Of a stretch of DNA of 15,748 nt, positions 1-7,103 are shown piece after piece. The DNA lies in assembly GCA_002314605.1 (NCBI GenBank), contig DCGO01000109.1, forward strand, positions 1 to 15,748, given 5' to 3'. Each line of letters opens with the position of its first letter. The first letter of the stretch is position 1. Made by a program: the position numbers and the translations under genes. Under the pieces are notes generated by a model. It was not told where the DNA came from. It worked only from the letters and a program-made list of their open reading frames with translations, and made no database searches. This stretch comes from Lentisphaeria bacterium UBA1776. Lineage in GTDB: Bacteria; Verrucomicrobiota; Lentisphaeria; Victivallales; Victivallaceae.

Positions 1-168
1 AATTTTACGCCATTCTTTTCCCGATTTTCTTCACGCTTTCAGGAATCAGAGATTCTTTGCTCTTTTCCGCTGAAGAAAAAATTTGCATCGTTTCTTTTCC
101 GTGCTATCTTAATGACCGGAGCGGGAGCCCTCCGCCGGAAAGGGCATTCAAAACAAGAGAGGATTTTC
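1..168. other. Left-edge intergenic region
   Basis: No gene is seen in this stretch. It holds a short hairpin, GAATC-AGA-GATTC at 43-55, followed by a T-rich run. This could be a weak terminator for a gene lying off the left edge. The candidate promoter of the first glycosyltransferase gene follows. The region is visibly more AT-rich than the core of the window. Confidence 0.4.
83..110 (+). promoter_or_regulatory. Candidate sigma-70 promoter of the GT2-like gene
   Basis: A TTGCAT -35 (83-88) and a TATCTT -10 (105-110) are separated by 16 nt. They lie about 60 bp upstream of the chosen start codon at 169. The hexamers depart from consensus at several bases, so this is a moderate call made by eye. 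Confidence 0.4.
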
Positions 169-1179
169 ATGATGGAAACGACTGTACCGGGATCTGCGGC
201 AAAAGCCGGGATCAAAAATATATTGATTACGCCGCTGATCCACGGGGCCGCCGCCTTGCTGCAGGATCATGATCTGCGCAGAAAATGGAGAAAATTCCGG
301 TTTTACCCGCGTTTTTCACCGATCAAGTCTCCGGTGATCTTTATGACACTGCTGGTGAAAAATGAAGCGGATATCATTGAAGAAAATCTGCGTTTCCACC
401 GGTACATGGGCGTTGACGGGATCATTGTTACGGACAATCATTCCACTGACAGCACCCCGGAGATCCTGAAGAAGTATCAGCGGGAAGGTCTGATCAAGGA
501 GTTGATTTACGATCCGGATGATAACCATGATCAGGTGAAAAAGGTCGATCGCATGATCCGGATTGCCAAAGAGAAGTATCATGCGGACTGGATCATCAAT
601 GCAGATGCGGATGAGTTTTTTTACACTCCGTCTCTTGATTTTCACAAGACACTGGGAGAATCCTGTTCCAATATCCTGATGTGCAGCAGCCATGCCATGT
701 TTTCAACTCAAATGGATTTGGAATCTCCCGTCCGGGACTGTACATTCTGTGTGCGGAAGACTGCGCCGAAAAAATGGATTCCGCAGCCGTTTCATATTTG
801 CAGGATCACGCAGAAAGCGGTTCACCGGACGGATGGATATAGGCTTGTTGCTCCTGGAAATCATGATGTTCAGATGGAAATTCCCGCGATAAGTGATCGG
901 GATGAGATCATCATCTATCACTACATATACCGGGGGTATGAACATTTCCGGAAAAAAGTTCTGAACGGTACGTTTGCACTGCGCAACCAGCCTTCAAAAA
1001 CCGGGAATCACTGGCGTTATTTTGCGGAGGTGTATCAGAATCACGGTGAGGATGCGTTGAAACAGTGTTACCGTGATACACTTGTTCTGCCGAACCTCCC
1101 GAAATTGCTGGACCGCCGGATCTGTTCGGAAGACTATACGATTGCAGATATCATGCTGAACCTTCCGGCTTCCCGGTGA
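169..1179 (+). CDS. GT2-type glycosyltransferase (Glyco_tranf_2_4-like)
   Basis: This is a 336-residue protein that probably transfers a sugar from a nucleotide-sugar donor onto a cell-surface glycan. Residues 55-100 form a GT-A type nucleotide-binding start: VIFMTLLVKNEADIIEENL, then HRYMGVDGIIVTDNHSTDST. Residues 140-150 (DWIINADADEF) carry the acidic DxD-like metal/donor motif. This pattern, in which KNEADI is followed by an orderly N-H-S-x-D-S-T, fits the Glyco_tranf_2_4 group of GT2 proteins. No membrane helix or signal peptide is evident. The ATG at 169 is chosen because AGAGAGGA (156-163) sits at correct Shine-Dalgarno spacing; an upstream in-frame ATG at 112 lacks one. Sampled lines run near 48% G+C against about 60-68% in the core, which suggests a transferred or fast-changing surface-glycan locus. 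The acceptor and sugar cannot be told from sequence. Confidence 0.8.
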   Translation: MMETTVPGSAAKAGIKNILITPLIHGAAALLQDHDLRRKWRKFRFYPRFSPIKSPVIFMTLLVKNEADIIEENLRFHRYMGVDGIIVTDNHSTDSTPEILKKYQREGLIKELIYDPDDNHDQVKKVDRMIRIAKEKYHADWIINADADEFFYTPSLDFHKTLGESCSNILMCSSHAMFSTQMDLESPVRDCTFCVRKTAPKKWIPQPFHICRITQKAVHRTDGYRLVAPGNHDVQMEIPAISDRDEIIIYHYIYRGYEHFRKKVLNGTFALRNQPSKTGNHWRYFAEVYQNHGEDALKQCYRDTLVLPNLPKLLDRRICSEDYTIADIMLNLPASR

Positions 1180-1212
1180 TGTTGACCGCCGGAGCCTTCC
1201 CGTTTTTTCCTG
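1163..1212 (+). terminator. Possible weak terminator after the GT2-like gene
   Basis: TCCGGC near the end of the coding sequence can pair with GCCGGA in the convergent gap, and a run of six T follows (1204-1209). The loop is long and the T-run is several bases beyond the stem, so support is weak. The gap between the two convergent stop codons is only 53 bp. Confidence 0.25.
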
Positions 1213-1232
1213 AGAGGATGCCGCATGGCGTT

Positions 1233-2210
1233 TCAGAATTCCCGCAGAAAGGCATCGACCCTGGTTGTCCAGCGGTGTTCCTGCAGACAGCGGCGGCGTC
1301 CGGCTTCGCCGACGGCTTTGGCAAAGGACGGATCCCCGGCGCATTTCCCGGCCCATTCCTCCAGTTCTTCCGCGTTCCGGAAAGCCAGAACCTCTCTGCC
1401 GGGCTCAAATGCCCGGGGCAGTTCCTCCACATATTCGGCGATCAGGCAGCTTCCCGCCGCCGGGACCGCAAAGCATTGAATGCTCAGGATCGTCTGATAG
1501 ACATTCAGGGGTTCCTGCAGAATATTCAACACCGCATTGGATGAACTGTAAATGTCAATCAGTTCCCGGTCCCGGACATCCCGGTCCATCCGGGCACAAT
1601 CCGCCAGCCCGGCATCATGGCAGGCGGAAGATTTTTTCCACCGCTCCCCGTAGAGTGCCAGACCGTATTTCCTGACTTTGGCACACAGCTGGATCCTGCG
1701 CTCCGTCATGCGGCCGATATAGGACAATGGGGAAGCGAGCCGGCGCCGGATCCCGCCGGGAGCGTAATAGTCCGTATTGACCCCGTGGGGCAGATAAACG
1801 GCGGTGCGGTCCTGTTCCTTCAATGCCGTCTGCAGCCATTGGGAAACGGTGAAAAAGCGGTCGATCGGCTGATCGCACAGCGAGCAGTATTCTTCAACGG
1901 TCTTGCGCCGGGGGCCGTCGTAGTCGTAAACGGCGACCGTCCCGCTGAAATAACTCCGCAACCGTGCAAAGTCGAATTTCCAGCTGGATACAAAAAGGAT
2001 CATATCCGGGCGGTGCCGGTGAACCAGCCGCTCAAGATTGCGGTTGCGCCGCTCATCATCTCCGGGGGCCTTCAGCAATCCCAGAACACGCTCCATTTGG
2101 TGATAATCCGCCGCAATGACTTCAATACCCCGCTGCCGGAACGCCCCGCAGAAATGAGCCAGATGCAGTCCCATCCAGCCGGAATGTGCACCGACCATCA
2201 GTAATTTCAT
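1233..2210 (-). CDS. CgeB-like glycosyltransferase (GT4-type fold)
   Basis: This is a 325-residue protein resembling the CgeB / Glyco_trans_1_2 group of GT-B glycosyltransferases, which modify spore or cell-surface glycans. The N-terminus is a Rossmann-like start (MKLLMVGAHSGWMGLHLAHF). Residues 134-150 carry the PHGVNTDYY motif typical of the linker between the two GT-B halves. Residues 260-315 show the C-terminal signature: a Y-V-E-E-L region, FEPGREVLAFRNAEELEE, then a G-x-x-R-R-R-C-L-x-E-H-R-W tail. The start at 2210 is chosen because the Rossmann strand begins there; an in-frame extension to 2282 adds nothing family-like. The ribosome site is only a weak GGGA. The gene converges on the GT2-like gene, with stop codons 53 bp apart. 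Unlike that gene, it is as GC-rich as the core. Donor and acceptor are unknown. Confidence 0.78.
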   Translation of the reverse strand: MKLLMVGAHSGWMGLHLAHFCGAFRQRGIEVIAADYHQMERVLGLLKAPGDDERRNRNLERLVHRHRPDMILFVSSWKFDFARLRSYFSGTVAVYDYDGPRRKTVEEYCSLCDQPIDRFFTVSQWLQTALKEQDRTAVYLPHGVNTDYYAPGGIRRRLASPLSYIGRMTERRIQLCAKVRKYGLALYGERWKKSSACHDAGLADCARMDRDVRDRELIDIYSSSNAVLNILQEPLNVYQTILSIQCFAVPAAGSCLIAEYVEELPRAFEPGREVLAFRNAEELEEWAGKCAGDPSFAKAVGEAGRRRCLQEHRWTTRVDAFLREF

Positions 2211-2282
2211 CGTTTTTTTCCCGATCCTGTTCCGGGTCCTGAGCCCGGGCTTTCCCTTTATGCCGCTGACACCGCACTGCAT

Positions 2283-2310
2283 ACAATATCCCGGTTTTCA
2301 GAAAAATCAA
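2283..2310 (-). promoter_or_regulatory. Candidate promoter of the CgeB-like gene
   Basis: Read on the - strand, a TTGATT -35 (2305-2310) and a TATTGT -10 (2283-2288) are separated by 16 nt. They imply a leader of about 65-70 nt before the ATG at 2210. The -35 lies inside a near-perfect palindrome (2304-2329), which would suit control by a repressor. Confidence 0.45.
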
Positions 2311-2329
2311 TTCCTGCAGGAAATGATTT
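2304..2329. promoter_or_regulatory. 26-bp near-perfect palindrome, probable operator
   Basis: A palindrome is centred between 2316 and 2317, with 12 of 13 base pairs matched and only the 2310/2323 pair failing. The core is TTCCTGCAGGAA. It covers the candidate -35 box of the CgeB-like gene and abuts the TTAT that borders the fold-back element. A dimeric repressor site is the simplest reading. On the - strand the hairpin is followed by a short T-run, so an attenuator or terminator is the alternative. Confidence 0.45.
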
Positions 2330-2500
2330 ATGGGTACCTCTAAAAATTCATTCCGGCAGCTTGCGGCCACTGGGGAAAGTCTGCAAAGCGTGATTTTCCG
2401 GCTGTTACCACTTTGGGTAGCAGACTCAAAATCCCATTTTGCATCTTTTTCCCCATTGTCCCGCAAATCCATCCGTTTGAATTTTTAGAGGTACCCTTAT
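2328..2500. mobile_element. MITE-like fold-back element with 19-bp TIRs and TTAT duplication
   Basis: The sequence GGGTACCTCTAAAAATTCA (2332-2350) recurs exactly as its reverse complement at 2478-2496. The 165-bp unit is flanked on both sides by the direct repeat TTAT (2328-2331 and 2497-2500), as expected of a target-site duplication. The interior is also an imperfect palindrome along its whole length. TTGCGG (2361), TGGGGAAA (2371), TGCAAA (2382), GATTTT (2392) and CTGTTACC (2402-2409) each face a complement, at 2461-2466, 2448-2455, 2438-2443, 2428-2433 and 2416-2423 (the last with one G-T pair). No transposase fits inside, so it would be moved in trans. The parent insertion-sequence family is not recognised. 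It sits just upstream of the guaB promoter. Confidence 0.75.
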
Positions 2501-2547
2501 GTTTTCCGTCAAAACGTTTGTTTTTCCGGAAAAATTCGGCGGTCTCC

Positions 2548-2576
2548 TTGAAAAAAACGGGACGGGCGTGTATATT
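2548..2576 (+). promoter_or_regulatory. guaB promoter
   Basis: A TTGAAA -35 (2548-2553) and a TATATT -10 (2571-2576) are separated by the optimal 17 nt. They lie about 30 bp upstream of the start codon, so the 5' leader should be very short. No purine riboswitch-like fold fits in so short a leader. The -35 begins 48 bp beyond the TTAT that closes the fold-back element. Confidence 0.7.
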
Positions 2577-2606
2577 ACATAGGCAAAGTTGCAAGGAGGT
2601 AAGCAC

Positions 2607-4106
2607 ATGCCAAGAGCCATCGATGAATTTATGGCGGCCTTCCCTTTTGAGGGCCTGACGTTCGACGACATTTCCCTGATCACGCAGTATGCGGATTTTC
2701 TGCCCGCAGAAGCGGATATTTCCACCCGTTTCTCCCGGCATGTGAAGCTGAATATTCCCTTTGTCAGCGCGGCCATGGACACTGTGACCGAGAGCAGCAT
2801 GGCCATTGCCATGGCCCGGCTGGGCGGCATCGGCGTGATCCACAAAAATCTCACCCCGGATCGTCAGGTGGAGGAGGTCCGCAAGGTCAAATATTATCTG
2901 AACGGCATTATCCGCAACCCGGCGGTCTTCCACCCCGATCAGACGGTGGAGGAAATGCTGAACGAGAAAAGGATCAGAAAATACAATTTCTCCGGCTTCC
3001 CCATTGTGGACAAGGACGGCCGTCTGGTGGGTATGATCACCTCCAGGGACATCAAATTTCTCACCGACTGCAAAGTGAAGATCCGTGAGGTCATGACTTC
3101 AGATCCCGTCACCGCTCCCGCCGGGACCTCCATCCAGAAAGCTTACAAGCTGATGCTGGAAAACAAAATCGGCAAACTTCCGCTGGTGGACAAAAACGGC
3201 AAACTTGCCGCCCTTTACAGTTTCCTTGACGTCAAGACTCTGATGACCAAGGAAGAACCCGATTACAACCGGGACGCCCGTCATCAGCTGCGGGCCGCCG
3301 CCGCGGTGGGCCCCTACGATTTCGCCCGGATCGAAGCGCTGGTGAATGCATCGGTGGATGTGCTGGTGGTGGACACCGCCCACGGCCATACCAAAGGTGT
3401 GCTGGACACTGTCCGGGAGATCAAGAAGACTTACGGCGACAAGGTGGATGTTATTGGCGGCAACATCGCCACCGGCGAGGCAGCCAAGGCTCTGGCGGAT
3501 GCCGGCGCAGACGGCGTCAAAGTCGGTATCGGGCCCGGCTCCATCTGCACGACCCGGGTGGTGGCTGGGGTGGGGATCCCCCAGGTGACGGCGGTCTATC
3601 AGGCATCCAGAAATGTTCCGTCAGACCTTCCGATCATCGCCGACGGCGGCATCAAGCAGTCCGGTGACGTGGTGAAGGCTCTGGCGGTGGGGGCCCACTC
3701 GGTGATGATGGGGTCGGTTTTGGCCGGCACTTCCGAAAGTACCGGCGAAGTGGTGCTTCATCAGGGACGCAGCTGCGTGGTCTATCGCGGGATGGGCAGT
3801 CTCGAAGCCATGAAGACCGGCAAAGGCAGCCGGGAGCGTTACGGCCAGCCGGATGTGGATGACGACAGCAAGCTGGTTCCCCAGGGAATCGAGGGGCTGG
3901 TGCCTTTCCGTGGGCCGGTGCAGAACGTGATCCGCCAGTATGTGGGCGGCGTCCGCTACGCCTTCGGTTATGTGGGCGCACGGAATATCGATGAGCTCCA
4001 TGAGCGTGCCCGGGTGATCCGGGTTTCCGCCGCCGGGCTGCGTGAGGCGCATCCCCACGATGTGACCATGCTCAAGGACGCTCCGAACTACACCGGTCAC
4101 AACTGA
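2607..4106 (+). CDS. guaB: IMP dehydrogenase
   Basis: This enzyme oxidises IMP to XMP with NAD+, the committed step of GTP synthesis, in the cytoplasm. The 499-residue protein has the usual bacterial length. Residues 17-80 begin the barrel (LTFDDISLI, then VSAAMDTVTE). Residues about 100-215 hold the regulatory CBS pair. The barrel then resumes with VVDTAHGH (255-261) and the catalytic loop GIGPGSICTTR (307-317), where Cys314 is the expected nucleophile. GGI at 347-349 follows, and then the flap with the R-Y dyad in SRERYGQ (408-414). The ATG at 2607 has a textbook AAGGAGGT (2593-2600) at 6-nt spacing; a TTG 18 bp upstream is ignored. It is the first gene of the + strand block, 40 bp from the Mur ligase gene. 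Confidence 0.97.
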   Translation: MPRAIDEFMAAFPFEGLTFDDISLITQYADFLPAEADISTRFSRHVKLNIPFVSAAMDTVTESSMAIAMARLGGIGVIHKNLTPDRQVEEVRKVKYYLNGIIRNPAVFHPDQTVEEMLNEKRIRKYNFSGFPIVDKDGRLVGMITSRDIKFLTDCKVKIREVMTSDPVTAPAGTSIQKAYKLMLENKIGKLPLVDKNGKLAALYSFLDVKTLMTKEEPDYNRDARHQLRAAAAVGPYDFARIEALVNASVDVLVVDTAHGHTKGVLDTVREIKKTYGDKVDVIGGNIATGEAAKALADAGADGVKVGIGPGSICTTRVVAGVGIPQVTAVYQASRNVPSDLPIIADGGIKQSGDVVKALAVGAHSVMMGSVLAGTSESTGEVVLHQGRSCVVYRGMGSLEAMKTGKGSRERYGQPDVDDDSKLVPQGIEGLVPFRGPVQNVIRQYVGGVRYAFGYVGARNIDELHERARVIRVSAAGLREAHPHDVTMLKDAPNYTGHN

Positions 4107-4114
4107 CCGGCATG

Positions 4115-4149
4115 TGCCGCAGAACATTTTTGACGGGACTTGCGGCATG
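4115..4149 (+). promoter_or_regulatory. Inverted repeat enclosing the murC-like start region
   Basis: TGCCGCA (4115-4121) and TGCGGCA (4141-4147) form a perfect 7-bp stem that two G-T pairs could extend. The 19-nt loop contains the only purine-rich ribosome-site candidate (GACGGGA). The A of the start codon lies in the stem. The fold could hold back translation of the Mur ligase relative to guaB. This is a sequence observation only. Confidence 0.4.
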
Positions 4150-5379
4150 AAGAGGCTTTTCTTCGCCGGGATCGGGGGGGCCGGAATGGCGCCGCTGGCC
4201 CGGATCGCGCTTCAGAAACACTTTCAGGTCTTTGGTTCCGACCAGGTTCTGCAGGAAAAAACGGCGGAACTGGCCCGGATGGGGGCGGAAATCTTTTCCG
4301 GACACCGGGCGGAAAATCTCCCGGAAGGGTGCGGCGGACTGGTTTATTCCTCCGCCGTTCCGGAAGACAATCCGGAGCGGGTGAGGGCCTCAGTTCTGGG
4401 CATCCCCCAGTGGCGCAGGGGGGAGTTTCTGGCCCGGATCATGGAAAAATACCCTTTGACGGCGGCTGTTTCCGGTTCTCACGGGAAAACTTCCACCACC
4501 GCCATGCTGGTGTGGATTTTGCGGAAACTGGGGCGGGATCCCGGGTATCTTATCGGAGGGGCCGTCCCCGGCATGGCCTCCGGAGATGCCGGGGACGGAA
4601 CTCTTTTTGTCACCGAAGCCGATGAGAGCGACGGCACCCATACCCTGCTCCGCCCCACGGTGGGGATTATCCCGAATATCGAGGACGATCATGCCTGGAG
4701 CGTGGGGGGAAGGGATCAGCTTCTGGCCAATTTCCGGACTTTTGCCGGGAATTGCGGACAAGTCCTGGCGCCGACAGGGACATTGCCGGAAGGATTCAGG
4801 TACGCCGGGGTTTCCATGACAGGTCATGTGCCGGAAAATCTGACCGGATTTGAAAAAATTGACGCTCTTCTGGCGGTGGCCGGGGCGGAAGCGCTGGGGG
4901 TTGATCCGGAAGAAGCTGCGGCGGCACTGGCGGATTTTCCCGGCGTATGCCGGCGGATGACGGTGCATTCCGCATCGGAAAAATTGATTGTGATGGAGGA
5001 TTACGCCCACCACCCCACGGAAGTGGCCGCCGCCATTTCCTTCCTCCGGGAAAAATACCCGGATCGTCATCTGCGCGTGCTGATCCAGCCTCACCGTTAT
5101 GCCCGGCTTGCCCGGTATTTCCGGGAATTTACCGTGGAACTCCGGAAAGCCGATTCGGTGGTGGTGACTCCGGTCTTTGCCGCGTGGAGCGAAAAGGGGG
5201 AGGCCGGGAGCCGGGAACTTGCCGGTGCCATCGGAATTTCCGCCGTCAGCACGGAGGGCAGCTGGGAGGAGATCGCCCGGATCGCGCTGCAGGGGATGCC
5301 GGAACCGGCGATGCTGGCGGTGCTGGGAGCAGGGGATATCGAGCAGGTATTTCCTTTTCTTCCCGGATGTACGAAGTGA
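4147..5379 (+). CDS. murC: Short, divergent MurC-type UDP-N-acetylmuramate:L-amino-acid ligase
   Basis: This is a Mur ligase, most like MurC, which adds L-alanine to UDP-MurNAc with ATP in the cytoplasm. Residues 7-14 are the N-terminal AGIGGAGM Rossmann motif. The ATP loop is GSHGKTSTT (110-118), with EADESDGT (157-164), NIEDDH (177-182), DYAHHPTEV (285-293) and QPHRYAR (314-320) following in the MurC order. At 410 residues it is shorter than typical MurC (about 450-490). The loss lies in the middle domain: only about a dozen residues separate the Y-A-G strand (219-221) from the helix at 233-247. The usual G-x-H-N motif reads GFEKID. The start at 4147 is set by the Rossmann motif; a GTG at 4114 is in frame but lacks a ribosome site. 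It could be the sole MurC, or a paralogue such as an Mpl-like ligase. The gene follows guaB by 40 bp and precedes argH. Confidence 0.8.
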   Translation: MKRLFFAGIGGAGMAPLARIALQKHFQVFGSDQVLQEKTAELARMGAEIFSGHRAENLPEGCGGLVYSSAVPEDNPERVRASVLGIPQWRRGEFLARIMEKYPLTAAVSGSHGKTSTTAMLVWILRKLGRDPGYLIGGAVPGMASGDAGDGTLFVTEADESDGTHTLLRPTVGIIPNIEDDHAWSVGGRDQLLANFRTFAGNCGQVLAPTGTLPEGFRYAGVSMTGHVPENLTGFEKIDALLAVAGAEALGVDPEEAAAALADFPGVCRRMTVHSASEKLIVMEDYAHHPTEVAAAISFLREKYPDRHLRVLIQPHRYARLARYFREFTVELRKADSVVVTPVFAAWSEKGEAGSRELAGAIGISAVSTEGSWEEIARIALQGMPEPAMLAVLGAGDIEQVFPFLPGCTK

Positions 5380-5418
5380 ACAACATGAACAAGGCGTTAT
5401 AAAGAAAGAAGGTAAATC

Positions 5419-6798
5419 ATGGCTCTTTGGGGCGGCAGATTCAGCGAGGACCCGCAGGCGGATGTGGCCCGGCTGTCGGAATCCATTTCCTACGACAAAC
5501 GGCTTTATCTGCATGACATTATGGGCAGCAAGGCCCATGTGGCCATGCTGGCGAAGCAGAAGATCATTCCGGAAGCCACAGCTCTGGCCATCCGGGCAGA
5601 ACTGGACGAGATCGGCAAGCGCATCACGGCAGGGAACTTCAAGTTTGATATTGCCATGGAAGACATCCACATGCATATTGAGAGCGCCCTCATTGCCAGG
5701 CTGGGGCCCGAGGGTGCCCGGGTCCATTCCGCACGGAGCCGCAACGACCAGGTGGCGCTGGATATCCGGCTCTATCTCCGGGACGCCATTGACCGGATCA
5801 TTCACGGGATCCGGCTTTTTCAGAAAGCTCTGGTGGAACGGGCGGCGGCGGATCCCCGGGTGATCATGCCGGGATTCACCCACATGCAGCACGCTCAGGT
5901 GGTGCTTTTCGCCCACCATCTTTTAGCCTATGTGGAAATGCTGGACAGGGATGCGGAACGGCTGACCGGCTGCCGCAAACGGCTGAACGTCATGCCGCTG
6001 GGTTCCGGCGCACTGGCCGGCTCCACTCTGCCCATTGACCGGCAGGCGGTGTGCGATGAACTCAAGTTCCAGCGCATCACCCGGAACAGCATGGACGCTG
6101 TGGCGGACCGGGACTTTGCCATGGAACTGCTGTCGGATCTGGCCATTTTCGGGGTCCATGTGTCCCGCTTGTCTGAAGACATCGTCCTCTGGAGTTCCCA
6201 GGAGTTCGGATTCATTGAGCTGGGGGATGCCTTCTGCACCGGATCGAGCCTGATGCCCCAGAAGAAAAACCCCGATGTGGCGGAACTCTCCCGGGGCAAG
6301 TGCGCGAGGCTGTGCGGCGACCTGACCAGCCTCCTGGTCCTCTGCAAGGGCCTCCCCCTTACTTACAACCGGGATCTTCAGGAGGACAAGGAGCAGATCT
6401 TTGACGCCGTAGATACGGCGGAGCTGATCCTCAAGGTTTATCCTGCCATGATCGGTTCCATGGCCGTCCGGGCTGACCGGATGCGGGAAGCGGCGTCGGA
6501 CCCGGCTCTGATGGCGACAGATGTGGCGGAGGAGCTGGTGAAGCTGGGGGTCCCCTTCCGGGATGCCCATCACCGGGTGGGGGCTTTCGTGAAATACTGC
6601 CGGGAACACGGGAAACAGCTGAACGAAACGACCCTCGAGGAAATGCAGATCACCATTCCGGAGGCCACTGCGGCCTTTCTGAAACTTTTTTCACCGGAGG
6701 AAAGCGTGGCCAAACGGGACATCCCCGGCGGCACCGGATATGCACAAGTGGCGTCGGAACTGGCCCGCTGGCAGGAAGTTTTGAAGGCAATGATTTGA
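5419..6798 (+). CDS. argH: Argininosuccinate lyase
   Basis: This enzyme cleaves argininosuccinate to arginine and fumarate, the last step of arginine synthesis, as a cytoplasmic tetramer. The 459-residue length is typical. It opens with MALWGGRFSE, and HSARSRNDQV (103-112) is the first conserved region. THMQHAQ (154-160) holds the expected catalytic His region. GSSLMPQKKNPD (275-286) is the fumarase/aspartase superfamily signature carrying the catalytic Ser. The ribosome site AAGAAGG lies at 5406-5412, correctly spaced from ATG 5419. It is 39 bp from the Mur ligase stop and probably co-transcribed. The rpmF promoter overlaps its stop codon. argB, a second arginine gene, lies three genes downstream. 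Confidence 0.97.
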   Translation: MALWGGRFSEDPQADVARLSESISYDKRLYLHDIMGSKAHVAMLAKQKIIPEATALAIRAELDEIGKRITAGNFKFDIAMEDIHMHIESALIARLGPEGARVHSARSRNDQVALDIRLYLRDAIDRIIHGIRLFQKALVERAAADPRVIMPGFTHMQHAQVVLFAHHLLAYVEMLDRDAERLTGCRKRLNVMPLGSGALAGSTLPIDRQAVCDELKFQRITRNSMDAVADRDFAMELLSDLAIFGVHVSRLSEDIVLWSSQEFGFIELGDAFCTGSSLMPQKKNPDVAELSRGKCARLCGDLTSLLVLCKGLPLTYNRDLQEDKEQIFDAVDTAELILKVYPAMIGSMAVRADRMREAASDPALMATDVAEELVKLGVPFRDAHHRVGAFVKYCREHGKQLNETTLEEMQITIPEATAAFLKLFSPEESVAKRDIPGGTGYAQVASELARWQEVLKAMI

Positions 6799-6822
6799 AA
6801 TCTCAGGATTTTATGCTATAGT
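6795..6822 (+). promoter_or_regulatory. Internal promoter for rpmF-plsX and downstream genes
   Basis: A TTGAAA -35 (6795-6800) and a TATAGT -10 (6817-6822) are separated by 16 nt, with TATG at 6811-6815 giving an extended -10 flavour. The -35 overlaps the argH stop codon at 6796-6798. It shares the TTGAAA -35 with the guaB promoter. It would give the ribosomal and lipid genes a supply of transcripts independent of argH. Confidence 0.65.
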
Positions 6823-6889
6823 AAAAGACTTGAAAAATTGCAAACTTGTTGAAACAAAGACAAATTCATTATCGAAAAGGAGTTGAAAA

Positions 6890-7072
6890 ATGGCAGTTCC
6901 GAAGAGAAAACAGTCGCGGATGAAGAAGAATCAGCGCAAGGCAGCCAACCGCTATAAGGGTGTCCAGGCCACCTATTGCCCGCAGTGCGGTGCCCCGGCG
7001 GCGCCCCACCGGGTCTGCCCGTCCTGCGGCATGTACGGCAAGAAGCAGGTCGTGACCACCCAGGCGGAATAA
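6890..7072 (+). CDS. rpmF: Ribosomal protein bL32
   Basis: This is a small 60-residue protein of the 50S subunit. The start MAVPKRKQSRMKKNQRKA is the standard basic L32 N-terminus. Four cysteines (30, 33, 43, 46), as CPQC and CPSC, form the zinc-binding version of L32. Their presence argues that this is the zinc-requiring form, not a Cys-free paralogue made under zinc limitation. AAAAGGAG (6875-6882) is a strong ribosome site. It precedes plsX by 31 bp, the widely conserved rpmF-plsX pairing, and has its own promoter upstream. Confidence 0.97.
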   Translation: MAVPKRKQSRMKKNQRKAANRYKGVQATYCPQCGAPAAPHRVCPSCGMYGKKQVVTTQAE

Positions 7073-7103
7073 CCCGTCCGGGTATTTCATCTGGAGAGAA
7101 TTC

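Noticed and set aside
1617..2204. A 195-codon + strand frame inside the CgeB-like gene
   Set aside because: The opposite strand carries clear glycosyltransferase motifs; this frame shows none.
2577..2606. A purine riboswitch in the guaB leader
   Set aside because: The promoter leaves only about 20-25 nt before the start codon, too short for any known purine aptamer.
4114..4146. GTG at 4114 as the start of the Mur ligase
   Set aside because: It would add 11 residues before the Rossmann motif, has no ribosome site, and runs through the hairpin loop.
5385..5402. A five-codon mini-frame between the Mur ligase and argH, as a leader peptide
   Set aside because: It has no arginine codons, no associated hairpins and no ribosome site; chance is sufficient.
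4390..5919. A 509-codon open frame on the - strand opposite the Mur ligase and argH
   Set aside because: It crosses two well-identified genes, has no family likeness and is rich in Pro, His, Arg and Gly as expected of an antisense shadow in GC-rich DNA.
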